Source: Nanobdellota archaeon
GTDB lineage: Archaea; Nanobdellota; Nanobdellia; Pacearchaeales; GW2011-AR1
Length of the DNA stretch: 7,557 bases
Assembly (NCBI GenBank): GCA_018830685.1
Contig: JAHJRR010000009.1
Location: 1-7,557 of the forward strand
Direction: 5' to 3'
Positions within the stretch are counted from its first letter, which is position 1; each line of letters begins with the position of its first letter. The notes under the pieces are model-generated. The model ran no database searches and was not told the DNA's origin. It saw nothing but the letters and a program-made list of their open reading frames with translations. Shown in pieces: positions 1 to 5,071 of the stretch. The translations under genes were made by a program, and so were the position numbers.

Positions 1-26
1 CAGTATCTCCGAGCCATCGGAGATAC
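1..26. repeat. Left terminal inverted repeat with hairpin
   Basis: Bases 1-12 are the reverse complement of 1210-1221. Bases 3-12 and 17-26 form a perfect 10-bp stem with the tetraloop GCCA, so the left end is itself palindromic. Such sites usually hold the transposase binding sequence. Confidence 0.75.
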
Positions 27-99
27 CACAAAGTTCCAACTAAATGAATTATCTGAAAAAGTGTGCACATTTCACCTCCAGTCCCCTTGTGTCTTTTGG

Positions 100-1146
100 T
101 TACCTCTTTTTCTCAGTCCAATTGAACCCGGATTTTTCCATTTCAATCAAAAATTTTTTGAAAGGAATTTCATCTTTGTAAAAACAAATCCAAATCGTTT
201 GGAGCATTTGCTCGAAGACAAATAAAAAATATCTTATTTTCATATCTTTAGATTTGCATTTAATCCTCGCCTCGTCGTGAACACGAAACTGCGTCTCAAT
301 TCTCCATCTTTTTTTGTAAACAGCGACGAGGTTTTCCAATAAAACCCATTCAACATTCGTCGCAAAAACCCAGTCATAATTTTTATCAGATTTTTTATCA
401 TAAATTTGTTTTAAGAAAACTAATATATTTTCGTCGGTAAAATTGCTAAAATTTTTAGGAAATTTAAATTCATTATAAATTGCAACTTCTTCACCGGCGG
501 ACAAGGGATAAAGAATGGATTTTTTATCTTGGTGTTTTGGCACGAAAATCAAATAAGGAAAATTATTCTTATTTAATTCGAACATTAAATCTTTGTCATA
601 AAAACCCCTGTCGAACAATATCAATTTTACTTTTCCGATATAATCTTTCACCGACGACAAACATCTTAAAATTACGTCGCTTTTGTAATGGCCTATTCTG
701 ATTGGCAACGAAGTTAAAGGGATTTTTTCAGGAATGTCGTCGGAAACAATACTGCATGTTATGAATTTAAATTTTCCTGTAACGGCATCTTTTTTTGTCC
801 AGCCGTGAATGTCAAAACCATTCACTTCTCCGTAAAAATCCTCGTCGGTATAATCAAAAGCAAGTATCACCTCTTTTTCATGAAGTTCTAATTTTTGTGA
901 TAATCTTGAAATATAATCCAAATAAGAATCTGTTATCATCCTCGTCGGGGATTCTTTTATGTCCGAATAAAGTGTGTCCGCTTTATTGCCGACGGTTTCA
1001 ATATAAGTATTGTGTGACGCCGACGACAAAAGCGGATGTAAAAGCTCAAATCCTGTGACTTCGTGATTTTCATACGATAAACCTAAAGCTTTGTTTATGA
1101 ATTTTTTCAGAGTCCTGTTGCTGAATATCAACCTTTCATCAATCAT
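100..1146 (-). CDS. DDE transposase, IS4-superfamily / ISH3-like
   Basis: This 348-residue transposase catalyses cut-and-paste movement of the surrounding element through an RNase H-like DDE active site. The visible triad is D98 (AFDYTDEDFYGE, the first-Asp motif of this group), D179 (ILFDRGFYDKD) and E284 in YKKRWRIETQFR. The last matches the Y-x2-R-x3-E core of the IS4 C-terminal signature, although the expected downstream Lys is not in the canonical place. The frame is intact from ATG at 1146 to TAA at 100-102, and the gene fills most of the element, so it may be active. Residues 1-90 probably bind DNA. On the plus strand the gene is sprinkled with CGTCG/CGACG, far denser than in neighbouring genes, which suggests a separate evolutionary origin. 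No clear TATA box or Shine-Dalgarno was seen upstream. Confidence 0.85.
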   Translation of the reverse strand: MIDERLIFSNRTLKKFINKALGLSYENHEVTGFELLHPLLSSASHNTYIETVGNKADTLYSDIKESPTRMITDSYLDYISRLSQKLELHEKEVILAFDYTDEDFYGEVNGFDIHGWTKKDAVTGKFKFITCSIVSDDIPEKIPLTSLPIRIGHYKSDVILRCLSSVKDYIGKVKLILFDRGFYDKDLMFELNKNNFPYLIFVPKHQDKKSILYPLSAGEEVAIYNEFKFPKNFSNFTDENILVFLKQIYDKKSDKNYDWVFATNVEWVLLENLVAVYKKRWRIETQFRVHDEARIKCKSKDMKIRYFLFVFEQMLQTIWICFYKDEIPFKKFLIEMEKSGFNWTEKKR

Positions 1147-1188
1147 AAAAAAATATTAATTCGTTAGTTCATCTTTTTTTTGGTTTTA

Positions 1189-1221
1189 CTCCGGAATGAC
1201 TTCAGTCATTCGGAGATACTG
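1189..1221. repeat. Right terminal inverted repeat with hairpin
   Basis: Bases 1210-1221 match the left terminus in inverse orientation. A 7-bp stem (GAATGAC 1194-1200 with GTCATTC 1205-1211) is extended by CTCC 1189-1192 pairing with GGAG 1212-1215 across one bulged G. It differs in sequence from the left hairpin except at the terminal 12 bp. It lies about 45 bp upstream of the transposase start. Confidence 0.7.
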
Positions 1222-1334
1222 CAAAAAATATTTATGTGATTAAAATTTAATCCGCTTATCCAAATCAAATTGGAAATTAATTTTTGTTAGTATAAACACC
1301 GACGGGTTTTATAGGATAAATCTCCTTAAAAATT

Positions 1335-1439
1335 ATGATTAAAGTAGATGAGATTCCATATCCTTATTCGTCAGGGCAGTTTTGTTATTTAATAATTTTT
1401 AACATTAAACTGAAAAAACACAAAAATTTAAAGGTATAA
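1335..1439 (+). CDS. Possible 34-residue ORF in the IS-tRNA gap
   Basis: An ATG at 1335 opens 34 codons ending in TAA at 1437-1439. The peptide begins MIKVDEIPYPYSSGQFCY and ends lysine-rich. A TATA-like TTTTATA (1307-1313) sits about 25 nt upstream of the ATG, the same spacing as the stronger genes here, and this is the main reason to list it. I recognise no family. It could be a real leaderless small protein, the 5' remnant of a larger gene cut off by rearrangement at the tRNA, or chance. Its stop overlaps the downstream edge of the tRNA promoter. Confidence 0.25.
   Translation: MIKVDEIPYPYSSGQFCYLIIFNIKLKKHKNLKV
1425..1434 (+). promoter_or_regulatory. TATA box of the tRNA-Arg gene
   Basis: AATTTAAAGG is centred about 26-28 nt upstream of the mature tRNA 5' end (1457), the normal archaeal position for TBP/TFB recruitment at tRNA genes. 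Confidence 0.55.
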
Positions 1440-1456
1440 TTATGGATAGATTCTAA

Positions 1457-1587
1457 GCCCTCATAGTTAAACGGATATAATATTTCCTTGCGGATGAGAA
1501 CCTCCAGCGTGCGACAAAAATCTCCAATCCTCTAGCAACCGTGAAAGCAAAAAGGAAAAGCTCGGGGTTCAATTCCCCGTGAGGGCA
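1457..1587 (+). tRNA. tRNA-Arg(GCG), intron-containing
   Basis: All four arms are present. The acceptor stem is GCCCTCA (1457-1463) with TGAGGGC (1580-1586) and discriminator A1587. T8 and A9 are followed by a D-stem GTTA/TAAT around AACGGATA. The anticodon stem is TTTCC (1483-1487) with GGAAA (1554-1558), the variable loop is 4 nt, and the T-stem CGGGG/CCCCG encloses TTCAATT. Every stem pairs fully apart from one G-T at the end of the D-stem. CCA is not encoded. The anticodon loop is interrupted. With an intron at the canonical 37/38 site the joined loop is TTGCGGA, giving anticodon GCG, which reads CGC (Arg). A20 in the D-loop, an arginine identity base, agrees. The amino-acid call depends on the intron position. 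The tRNA 3' end recurs about 144 bp downstream. Confidence 0.85.
1494..1552 (+). other. tRNA intron (37/38 position)
   Basis: Placed by the bulge-helix-bulge rule used by archaeal splicing endonuclease. TTGC (1488-1491) pairs with GCAA (1547-1550), giving a 4-bp helix. It is flanked by 3-nt bulges GGA (1492-1494) and AAA (1551-1553), cut after the second base of each. The outer, intron-side helix is weak, so the motif is relaxed rather than perfect. Inside the intron, GGAT-GAGA (1492-1499) can pair with TCTC (1521-1524) and ATCC (1527-1530), an alternative fold. Confidence 0.65.
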
Positions 1588-1590
1588 TAA
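1566..1590 (+). repeat. Direct repeat copy 1: tRNA 3' end (att-like)
   Basis: TTCCCCGTGAGGGCATAA (1573-1590) recurs exactly at 1717-1734. Including two mismatches, the match reaches back to 1566, so about 25 nt of the T-arm and acceptor end are shared. Direct repeats of a tRNA 3' end are typical traces of tyrosine-integrase elements. Confidence 0.7.
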
Positions 1591-1607
1591 ATGGCTGGAA
1601 GCCATTT
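1589..1607 (+). other. Hairpin directly after the tRNA
   Basis: AAATGGCT (1589-1596) and AGCCATTT (1600-1607) form a perfect 8-bp stem with a GGA loop, followed by TTCTT. It starts 2 nt after the tRNA discriminator base. It could mark the 3' trailer, act in processing, or belong to whatever sequence lies between the two tRNA 3'-end copies. Archaeal tRNA transcripts usually end at T-tracts; the nearest T5 is at 1630-1634. Confidence 0.5.
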
Positions 1608-1709
1608 CTTAAGGATGTTGGACAAATAATTTTTAATCGAGAAGGAAAATCGAAAAAAACCGCCGATGCTAAATCTGTTAAGATTTACTTTGTTTCCAGT
1701 TGTTTTCAA

Positions 1710-1734
1710 GGTTTAGTTCCCCGTGAGGGCATAA
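1710..1734 (+). repeat. Direct repeat copy 2: orphan tRNA 3' end (att-like)
   Basis: The second copy of the tRNA-Arg 3' end, without a 5' half. Its upstream bases do not supply the CGGGG needed to close a T-stem, and no GCCCTCA partner lies between the copies, so it is not a second tRNA gene. The 126 bp between the copies hold a 7-bp hairpin (TAAATCT 1670-1676, loop GTTA, AGATTTA 1681-1687) and no credible ORF. Confidence 0.7.
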
Positions 1735-1749
1735 TGAAGACAGAAACTA

Positions 1750-2010
1750 CTAATCAGGGAAAGGGACAAACTTCCCCCCATATCTGCTTTGAATCTGTGC
1801 CATCCAGTCTCTCCTAATAACAAATTGAGAAGTGAAATCATTCAAATCTCCTTTCTGTATAACAAAAAATCCTTCAAGAGAAGAAAGTCTTACATCATCA
1901 AATATTTTTGGGTTAACATAAATTGTTAAAGAACCTTCTTCCTCTCCGCCCAATCTATCCATAGTTCTTCCATACAAATAAGCTCTTTGCTCAGAAACTA
2001 TTTTCGTCAT
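1750..2010 (-). CDS. Unknown 86-residue protein behind radA
   Basis: I do not recognise this family. The protein is short, soluble-looking and mixed in charge. It has alternating hydrophobic stretches suggestive of beta strands (residues about 27-34 and 47-52), an aromatic-rich C-terminus ending FVPFPD, and no Cys, His or signal peptide. The start is supported by context: its ATG begins 1 nt after the radA stop, and GAGG (complement of 2017-2020) lies 6 nt upstream. The gene therefore appears to be translated by Shine-Dalgarno initiation or coupling from the radA message, unlike the leaderless lead genes here. Co-transcription with radA suggests, but does not show, a role in recombination or DNA repair. 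It converges with the tRNA locus with no obvious terminator between them. Confidence 0.7.
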   Translation of the reverse strand: MTKIVSEQRAYLYGRTMDRLGGEEEGSLTIYVNPKIFDDVRLSSLEGFFVIQKGDLNDFTSQFVIRRDWMAQIQSRYGGKFVPFPD

Positions 2011-2011
2011 C

Positions 2012-3058
2012 TTAAGCCTCGTCGACGACTCCCGCCTCAGTCACATAGAATATTATTTCATTATCTGGCAAGTTCGGCGAGTCAATAAGCTTCGCAACTC
2101 TGCTTCCCTGTTTGCTTCTTCTCAAATAAATTCTGTAAGTTGAAGCGTGCCCGACAATGTGGCCTCCAATCGCCGTCGTCGGATCCCCGAACAACTGCGC
2201 AGGATTTGCCATAACTTGATTTGTAACATAAACTGCAAGGTTATGCGTCTCTGCAATTTTCATCAAATGGTGAATGTATCTGTTAAGTTTCTGCTGCCTG
2301 TCCGCAAGTTGACCTCTTCCAGAAAACTCTGCCCTAAAATGCGCAGTCAAAGAATCAATTATCAGAAGCTTTATCGGTTCTCCATTCCTTATCATTTCGG
2401 AAACTTTATCTAAAAGTAAAATCTGGTGGTCTGAATTAAATGCACGAGCAACAAAAATATTCTTAAGAACTTTTTCAGGATTCGCGCCGAGCGTCTCCGC
2501 AATTTGCTTAACTCTCGAAGGCCTGAATGTTCCCTCAGTGTCTATAAAAACACATTTACCATTTGAACCGCCCTTATCTACTGGAAGTTGAACATTAACA
2601 GCCAGCGTCAGTCCAACCTGTGTTTTCCCCGAACCGAAAGCACCGAAAGCCTCAGTTATCGACCTGCTCTCCACTCCTTTGCCCCCCAGAAGATCATTAA
2701 AATTTTTACTTCCGGTTGTAATATAATTAACACTTTCCCTTTTCCTTGCGTACTCTGTTCCATCAACAAATCCCAAATTCAAAATATTTCTCGAAGCTTG
2801 AATTGCTTTTCGAGCAACTGCCTCGCTAACACCAGCAGCATCAGAAAGTATAGCCGGAGTCATTACAGCAAGACTCATCATATCATAAACCCCTGCATTT
2901 TCAAGTTTCGCAGAAACCGCGGGACCTATACCCGGAAGATCCGTCAATTTAGGTTCTTCATTCTCGCTCTTCTTAATTTCCCCAACGTCTTTAACTTCAT
3001 CAGTAGGTTCTTCAGAAACAGCATCTTTTATCTTTTCAACATCACTCTTTATAGCCAT
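2012..3058 (-). CDS. radA: DNA repair and recombination protein RadA
   Basis: RadA is the archaeal RecA/Rad51 recombinase. It forms ATP-dependent filaments on ssDNA and drives strand exchange in homologous recombination. Domain order is as follows: an unusually acidic, probably disordered N-terminus (1-36); a helix-hairpin-helix DNA-binding domain (about 37-90, LPGIGPAVSAKLENAG); a linker; then the ATPase core. Walker A is GAFGSGKT (139-146), the catalytic Glu lies in IDTEGTF (E175), Walker B is LLIIDSLT (D235), the L2 region follows TNQVMANP, and the ATP-cap motif DSPNLPD spans 326-332. At 348 residues it is close to the usual archaeal length. The oligomerisation segment reads GFVDGTEYARKR. 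A TATA box sits about 25 nt before the ATG. A small unknown gene follows after 1 nt, and rpa lies 77 nt upstream on the same strand. Confidence 0.97.
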   Translation of the reverse strand: MAIKSDVEKIKDAVSEEPTDEVKDVGEIKKSENEEPKLTDLPGIGPAVSAKLENAGVYDMMSLAVMTPAILSDAAGVSEAVARKAIQASRNILNLGFVDGTEYARKRESVNYITTGSKNFNDLLGGKGVESRSITEAFGAFGSGKTQVGLTLAVNVQLPVDKGGSNGKCVFIDTEGTFRPSRVKQIAETLGANPEKVLKNIFVARAFNSDHQILLLDKVSEMIRNGEPIKLLIIDSLTAHFRAEFSGRGQLADRQQKLNRYIHHLMKIAETHNLAVYVTNQVMANPAQLFGDPTTAIGGHIVGHASTYRIYLRRSKQGSRVAKLIDSPNLPDNEIIFYVTEAGVVDEA

Positions 3059-3079
3059 GAAAATCTAAGCTAAGGATCG

Positions 3080-3087
3080 TTTATAAA
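3080..3087 (-). promoter_or_regulatory. radA TATA box (leaderless promoter)
   Basis: On the minus strand this reads TTTATAAA, centred about 25-26 nt before the radA ATG, so transcription should begin at or next to the start codon. No Shine-Dalgarno is present. Further upstream lies a perfect 10-bp palindrome, AGATATATCT (3103-3112), placed where an activator or repressor could bind. Confidence 0.6.
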
Positions 3088-3135
3088 GATTATTCGACTA
3101 TTAGATATATCTTAGAGAGTATACTTAAAATTAGA

Positions 3136-4083
3136 TTATCCTCTTTCCTCAAACCCTTTTATCGCAGCATCCAAATCAACTTCTTTCGCAGAGTCAATAA
3201 CTATCTCTAGATTGTTAAAAAAATCGTTCTGCTTTACATTTCCTGAAAAAGTCATCTCCTTTCCAAGAAGAGATTGTTTCTGAAACGCGAGTTTTTCTGG
3301 ATTTTCAAATTCTGTAACGCCAATTCCTCGAACCATCTCATGAAATAAAACTGCGCGAGTTGATTCCGTCCCATCGTCAAGCACCAAAGTCAAAACGCTT
3401 CTCTTTTCTGGCGCAACTTTACCGTGCTCCATACAAGAAAATGCTCCTTCAGATTCTACCACCTTCTTTCCGCATTGAGAACAAACATTAAAAAAACGCG
3501 GCTCGAAAACCTGAACAACAAACGCACGAACGCTCGCGCTCTCTCCCTTAACCAACTCAGAAATATTTTTTTCGCGGAAAACTTTCTCAGTCTTAACATT
3601 TTCAAAAACCTCGCTGCTAAGCTTTATCTCAGAAAAATTTCCCAAATGCAATTCAGAATCCCGCATCATCCCATTATTAATCTCAACAACGCTACCTTCA
3701 GCAATTTCTCCTTTCTCAATAAGCGAAATATGGTTCGTGTCCCACAAAACAACTTTCATATTTGAAGAATCATCAGCTATCCAAAAATTAACAACCTTCG
3801 ACTCCTCACCCTTTTTCGTCTTAAAAGATCTCACTGGAAAAAGATTAATTATCTTTCCGACAACATTAACTTTTCTCATTCCGGGAAGTAATTCATCAAT
3901 CTTCAGTTTCTCATTCTCAAAAGAAATTCCAAGCTCAGCAGCGACGATTTGCGCAGCGCCTTCCTTGCTGATAAATCCGGAAAGTTTCAACTTTTTCTCT
4001 TCAATCTTTTCCTCAATATTAGCAACAGTATTCCCTGAAGATTCCGCAATCTTATTCACAATCCTTTCATAATTCCCAACCAT
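3136..4083 (-). CDS. Archaeal replication protein A (ssDNA-binding, OB-fold, zinc finger)
   Basis: A single-stranded-DNA-binding protein that protects ssDNA in replication, repair and RadA-mediated recombination. Residues 1-60 look helical. An OB fold covers about 70-155, with typical features GKIINLFPVRSF and WIADDSSNMKVVLWD. A second OB-like domain at about 182-297 carries a zinc-finger insertion with C201-x2-C204 and C217-x2-H220, followed by LTLVLDDGTESTRAVLF. This is the usual layout of archaeal RPA/RPA41-type proteins. The length of 315 residues suits a compact single-subunit version. The ATG is fixed by a TATA-like box about 25 nt upstream. The adjacent radA gene on the same strand fits a shared role, although radA has its own promoter. 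The RPA family call is firm; assignment to a particular subunit is not. Confidence 0.92.
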   Translation of the reverse strand: MVGNYERIVNKIAESSGNTVANIEEKIEEKKLKLSGFISKEGAAQIVAAELGISFENEKLKIDELLPGMRKVNVVGKIINLFPVRSFKTKKGEESKVVNFWIADDSSNMKVVLWDTNHISLIEKGEIAEGSVVEINNGMMRDSELHLGNFSEIKLSSEVFENVKTEKVFREKNISELVKGESASVRAFVVQVFEPRFFNVCSQCGKKVVESEGAFSCMEHGKVAPEKRSVLTLVLDDGTESTRAVLFHEMVRGIGVTEFENPEKLAFQKQSLLGKEMTFSGNVKQNDFFNNLEIVIDSAKEVDLDAAIKGFEERG

Positions 4084-4104
4084 GCTTGGAGAAAAAATGC
4101 ATTG

Positions 4105-4112
4105 TTTTTAAG
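4105..4112 (-). promoter_or_regulatory. rpa TATA box (leaderless promoter)
   Basis: CTTAAAAA on the minus strand, centred about 25 nt before the rpa ATG. The 114-bp gap to the divergent ORF at 4198 holds both promoters. Confidence 0.5.
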
Positions 4113-4197
4113 TATTGTTGTGAAAGAAAAGAAATTTGAAAAAACAGTTATATTAGAGAATAGAAATCAATAAAAAGGCAAATCTAATCGGATTGAC

Positions 4198-4416
4198 ATG
4201 GGAGATAACAGAACATCTGGAAGACGTAAAACATCCGGAGAATATTACCGAGAGAAGAAATCGCAGGAGAAGAACGGCTCCCCTTCGGTTAAATATGAAG
4301 CGGGCATGGGTATTGGGGGCATGATGGCCGCATGTCAAGGATTCTCTGGAAAAAGAAGACAGCAAAAAGAAGAAGATACACCCGAACAAAACTCTTATCG
4401 AAGAGCAGGAAATTAA
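4198..4416 (+). CDS. Unknown small basic protein (72 residues)
   Basis: No family is recognised. The sequence is rich in Arg, Lys, Gly and Gln, and very hydrophilic except for a short Gly/Met patch (KYEAGMGIGGMMAACQGFSG, about residues 32-51). It looks like an unstructured or nucleic-acid-associated protein; that is inference. An A/T-rich element, AATAAAAAGG (4169-4178), is centred about 24 nt before the ATG, compatible with leaderless expression, and there is no Shine-Dalgarno. It is divergent from rpa and followed by the EF-1beta promoter. The gene is noticeably more GC-rich than its surroundings. The opposite strand is also open across 4153-4389, so the strand call is only moderately secure. 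Confidence 0.45.
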   Translation: MGDNRTSGRRKTSGEYYREKKSQEKNGSPSVKYEAGMGIGGMMAACQGFSGKRRQQKEEDTPEQNSYRRAGN

Positions 4417-4432
4417 TTTCTCCAGACAAAAA

Positions 4433-4440
4433 CTTATAAA
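4433..4440 (+). promoter_or_regulatory. EF-1beta TATA box
   Basis: CTTATAAA, the cleanest TATA box in the window. Counting about 25 nt from its centre puts the transcription start at about 4462-4463, leaving a leader of about 41 nt before the EF-1beta ATG at 4504. Confidence 0.65.
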
Positions 4441-4462
4441 CTCTTATCTCAATCTCTTATTC

Positions 4463-4513
4463 ATGGTAGCTGGATTCGTGAAAACCCGCTGGAGGTTTTT
4501 ACTATGGGAGTAA
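4463..4513 (+). CDS. Candidate leaderless upstream ORF in the EF-1beta leader
   Basis: The ATG at 4463 lies where the TATA box predicts transcription to begin, so it could be a leaderless start. It encodes MVAGFVKTRWRFLLWE and stops at 4511-4513. It covers the EF-1beta Shine-Dalgarno and overlaps its start codon out of frame by 10 nt. There is no family assignment. It may be a regulatory uORF, or a chance ATG at the transcription start. Confidence 0.3.
   Translation: MVAGFVKTRWRFLLWE
4480..4500 (+). promoter_or_regulatory. Shine-Dalgarno with overlapping hairpin before EF-1beta
   Basis: GGAGG (4491-4495) ends 8 nt before ATG 4504 and is the strongest Shine-Dalgarno in the window. It selects that ATG over the in-frame ATG at 4513. 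AAAACC (4481-4486) can pair with GGTTTT (4494-4499), with a further G-T pair outside (4480/4500) and a 7-nt loop. The 3' part of the Shine-Dalgarno would then lie in the stem. Confidence 0.55.
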
Positions 4514-4776
4514 TGGCTGTAAAAATTAAGATAATGCCTTCATCAGCAGAAGAAGACATTGAAGTTCTCAAGGAAAAAGTGGCAAGTATGCTGGAAGCCA
4601 ACGATGGGAAGAATCCAAGTTTTGAAACTGAAGACATCGCTTTTGGTCTGAAGGCACTAATAATCACATTCGGCTGGCCAGAGGACAAAGAGTTTGAAGA
4701 GTTCGAAAACAAACTAAAAACTATAGATGGCGTTGGTTCCTCCGAAACCATAGATATGAGAAAAGCCTTTGGATAA
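4504..4776 (+). CDS. ef1b: Elongation factor 1-beta (archaeal guanine nucleotide exchange factor)
   Basis: aEF-1beta is the exchange factor that reloads elongation factor 1-alpha with GTP during translation. The 90-residue protein matches the usual archaeal length of about 90. It shows the family pattern: a KIKIMPSSAEEDIEVLKEKV N-terminal strand and helix, an acidic middle with FETEDIAFGLKALIITFGWPED, and the closing segment FENKLKTIDGVGSSETIDMRKAFG, which resembles the ferredoxin-like GEF domain ending (V-x-S-x-E/D...). The start at 4504 is chosen because GGAGG lies 8 nt upstream. It has its own TATA box and, unlike most genes here, a real 5' leader containing a hairpin and an overlapping uORF. 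Confidence 0.93.
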   Translation: MGVMAVKIKIMPSSAEEDIEVLKEKVASMLEANDGKNPSFETEDIAFGLKALIITFGWPEDKEFEEFENKLKTIDGVGSSETIDMRKAFG

Positions 4777-4814
4777 ATTCCATTTTATTAAGTATATTTT
4801 GGATCAAATAAATT

Positions 4815-4823
4815 CTTAAATAC
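4815..4823 (+). promoter_or_regulatory. TATA box for the 4844 gene
   Basis: CTTAAATAC is centred about 25 nt before ATG 4844, predicting a leaderless transcript. No Shine-Dalgarno is present. Confidence 0.5.
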
Positions 4824-4843
4824 TTCTAAAGTTTCTTGAAATA

Positions 4844-5071
4844 ATGATTGGCAGAAGTAAGAAAAGGAAAATTGGCGGAGATAAAAAAAAGCGAGATGGT
4901 AAAGTCTACGGTATGAGAACAATGAAAGTTCAGAACATTAAACACGGTGATGTGGTTGAACCAGTACTTTCTTCTATCGCTGGGCATAAAAGCGGATTAG
5001 AAGTAGTTCTTAGGGTTTACCATATCTCTAATCAGGATCAATATTTCATTCCCCATCTGATGAAGGACTAA
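4844..5071 (+). CDS. Unknown basic small protein, 5' part of a frameshifted gene
   Basis: No family is recognised. The first 22 residues are strongly basic (MIGRSKKRKIGGDKKKRDGK), followed by a compact hydrophobic stretch, KHGDVVEPVLSSIAGHKSG then LEVVLRVYHIS. The frame as written stops after 75 codons. The natural continuation lies in the -1 frame to 5151, and one extra C in the CCCC run at 5051-5054 would join the two into a protein of about 102 residues. The TATA-like box about 25 nt upstream supports the ATG. The last few codons before the stop (HLMKD) are probably out-of-frame sequence. The gene stands alone between EF-1beta and the HIT-like gene. Confidence 0.6.
   Translation: MIGRSKKRKIGGDKKKRDGKVYGMRTMKVQNIKHGDVVEPVLSSIAGHKSGLEVVLRVYHISNQDQYFIPHLMKD

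Larger units (their letters stand above)
1..1221 (-). mobile_element. Insertion sequence with DDE transposase (IS4-superfamily, ISH3-like)
   Basis: A single transposase ORF on the minus strand is bracketed by perfect 12-bp inverted termini, CAGTATCTCCGA (1-12) and TCGGAGATACTG (1210-1221). Each end also folds. On the left, positions 3-12 pair with 17-26 around a GCCA loop. On the right, 1194-1200 pair with 1205-1211 around TTCA, extended outward by CTCC/GGAG with one bulged G. The left end coincides with the window edge, so the flanking target-site duplication cannot be tested and the true left boundary could lie further out. No passenger gene is present. The IS4-superfamily label rests on the protein motifs; the ISH3-like grouping is from memory of that family and is less certain. 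Confidence 0.75.

Noticed and set aside
62..69. TGTGCACA palindrome near the IS left end
   Set aside because: Only 8 bp, unmatched at the right end, and likely chance.
1591..1734. Second tRNA gene ending at 1731
   Set aside because: It has no acceptor 5' strand, D-arm or anticodon arm, and the T-stem cannot close; only the 3' end is duplicated.
2588..3073. 161-codon plus-strand frame opposite radA
   Set aside because: It is antisense to a certain gene; its composition mirrors the radA codons and it has no promoter or family features.
4153..4389. Minus-strand open frame opposite the 4198 ORF
   Set aside because: Its start lies within the opposing gene, no promoter was seen, and it overlaps the divergent promoter region. 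Kept only as a caution on the strand call.
5029..5071. Programmed -1 frameshift site
   Set aside because: No X-XXY-YYZ heptamer in the zero frame within the overlap; a homopolymer indel at CCCC is simpler.
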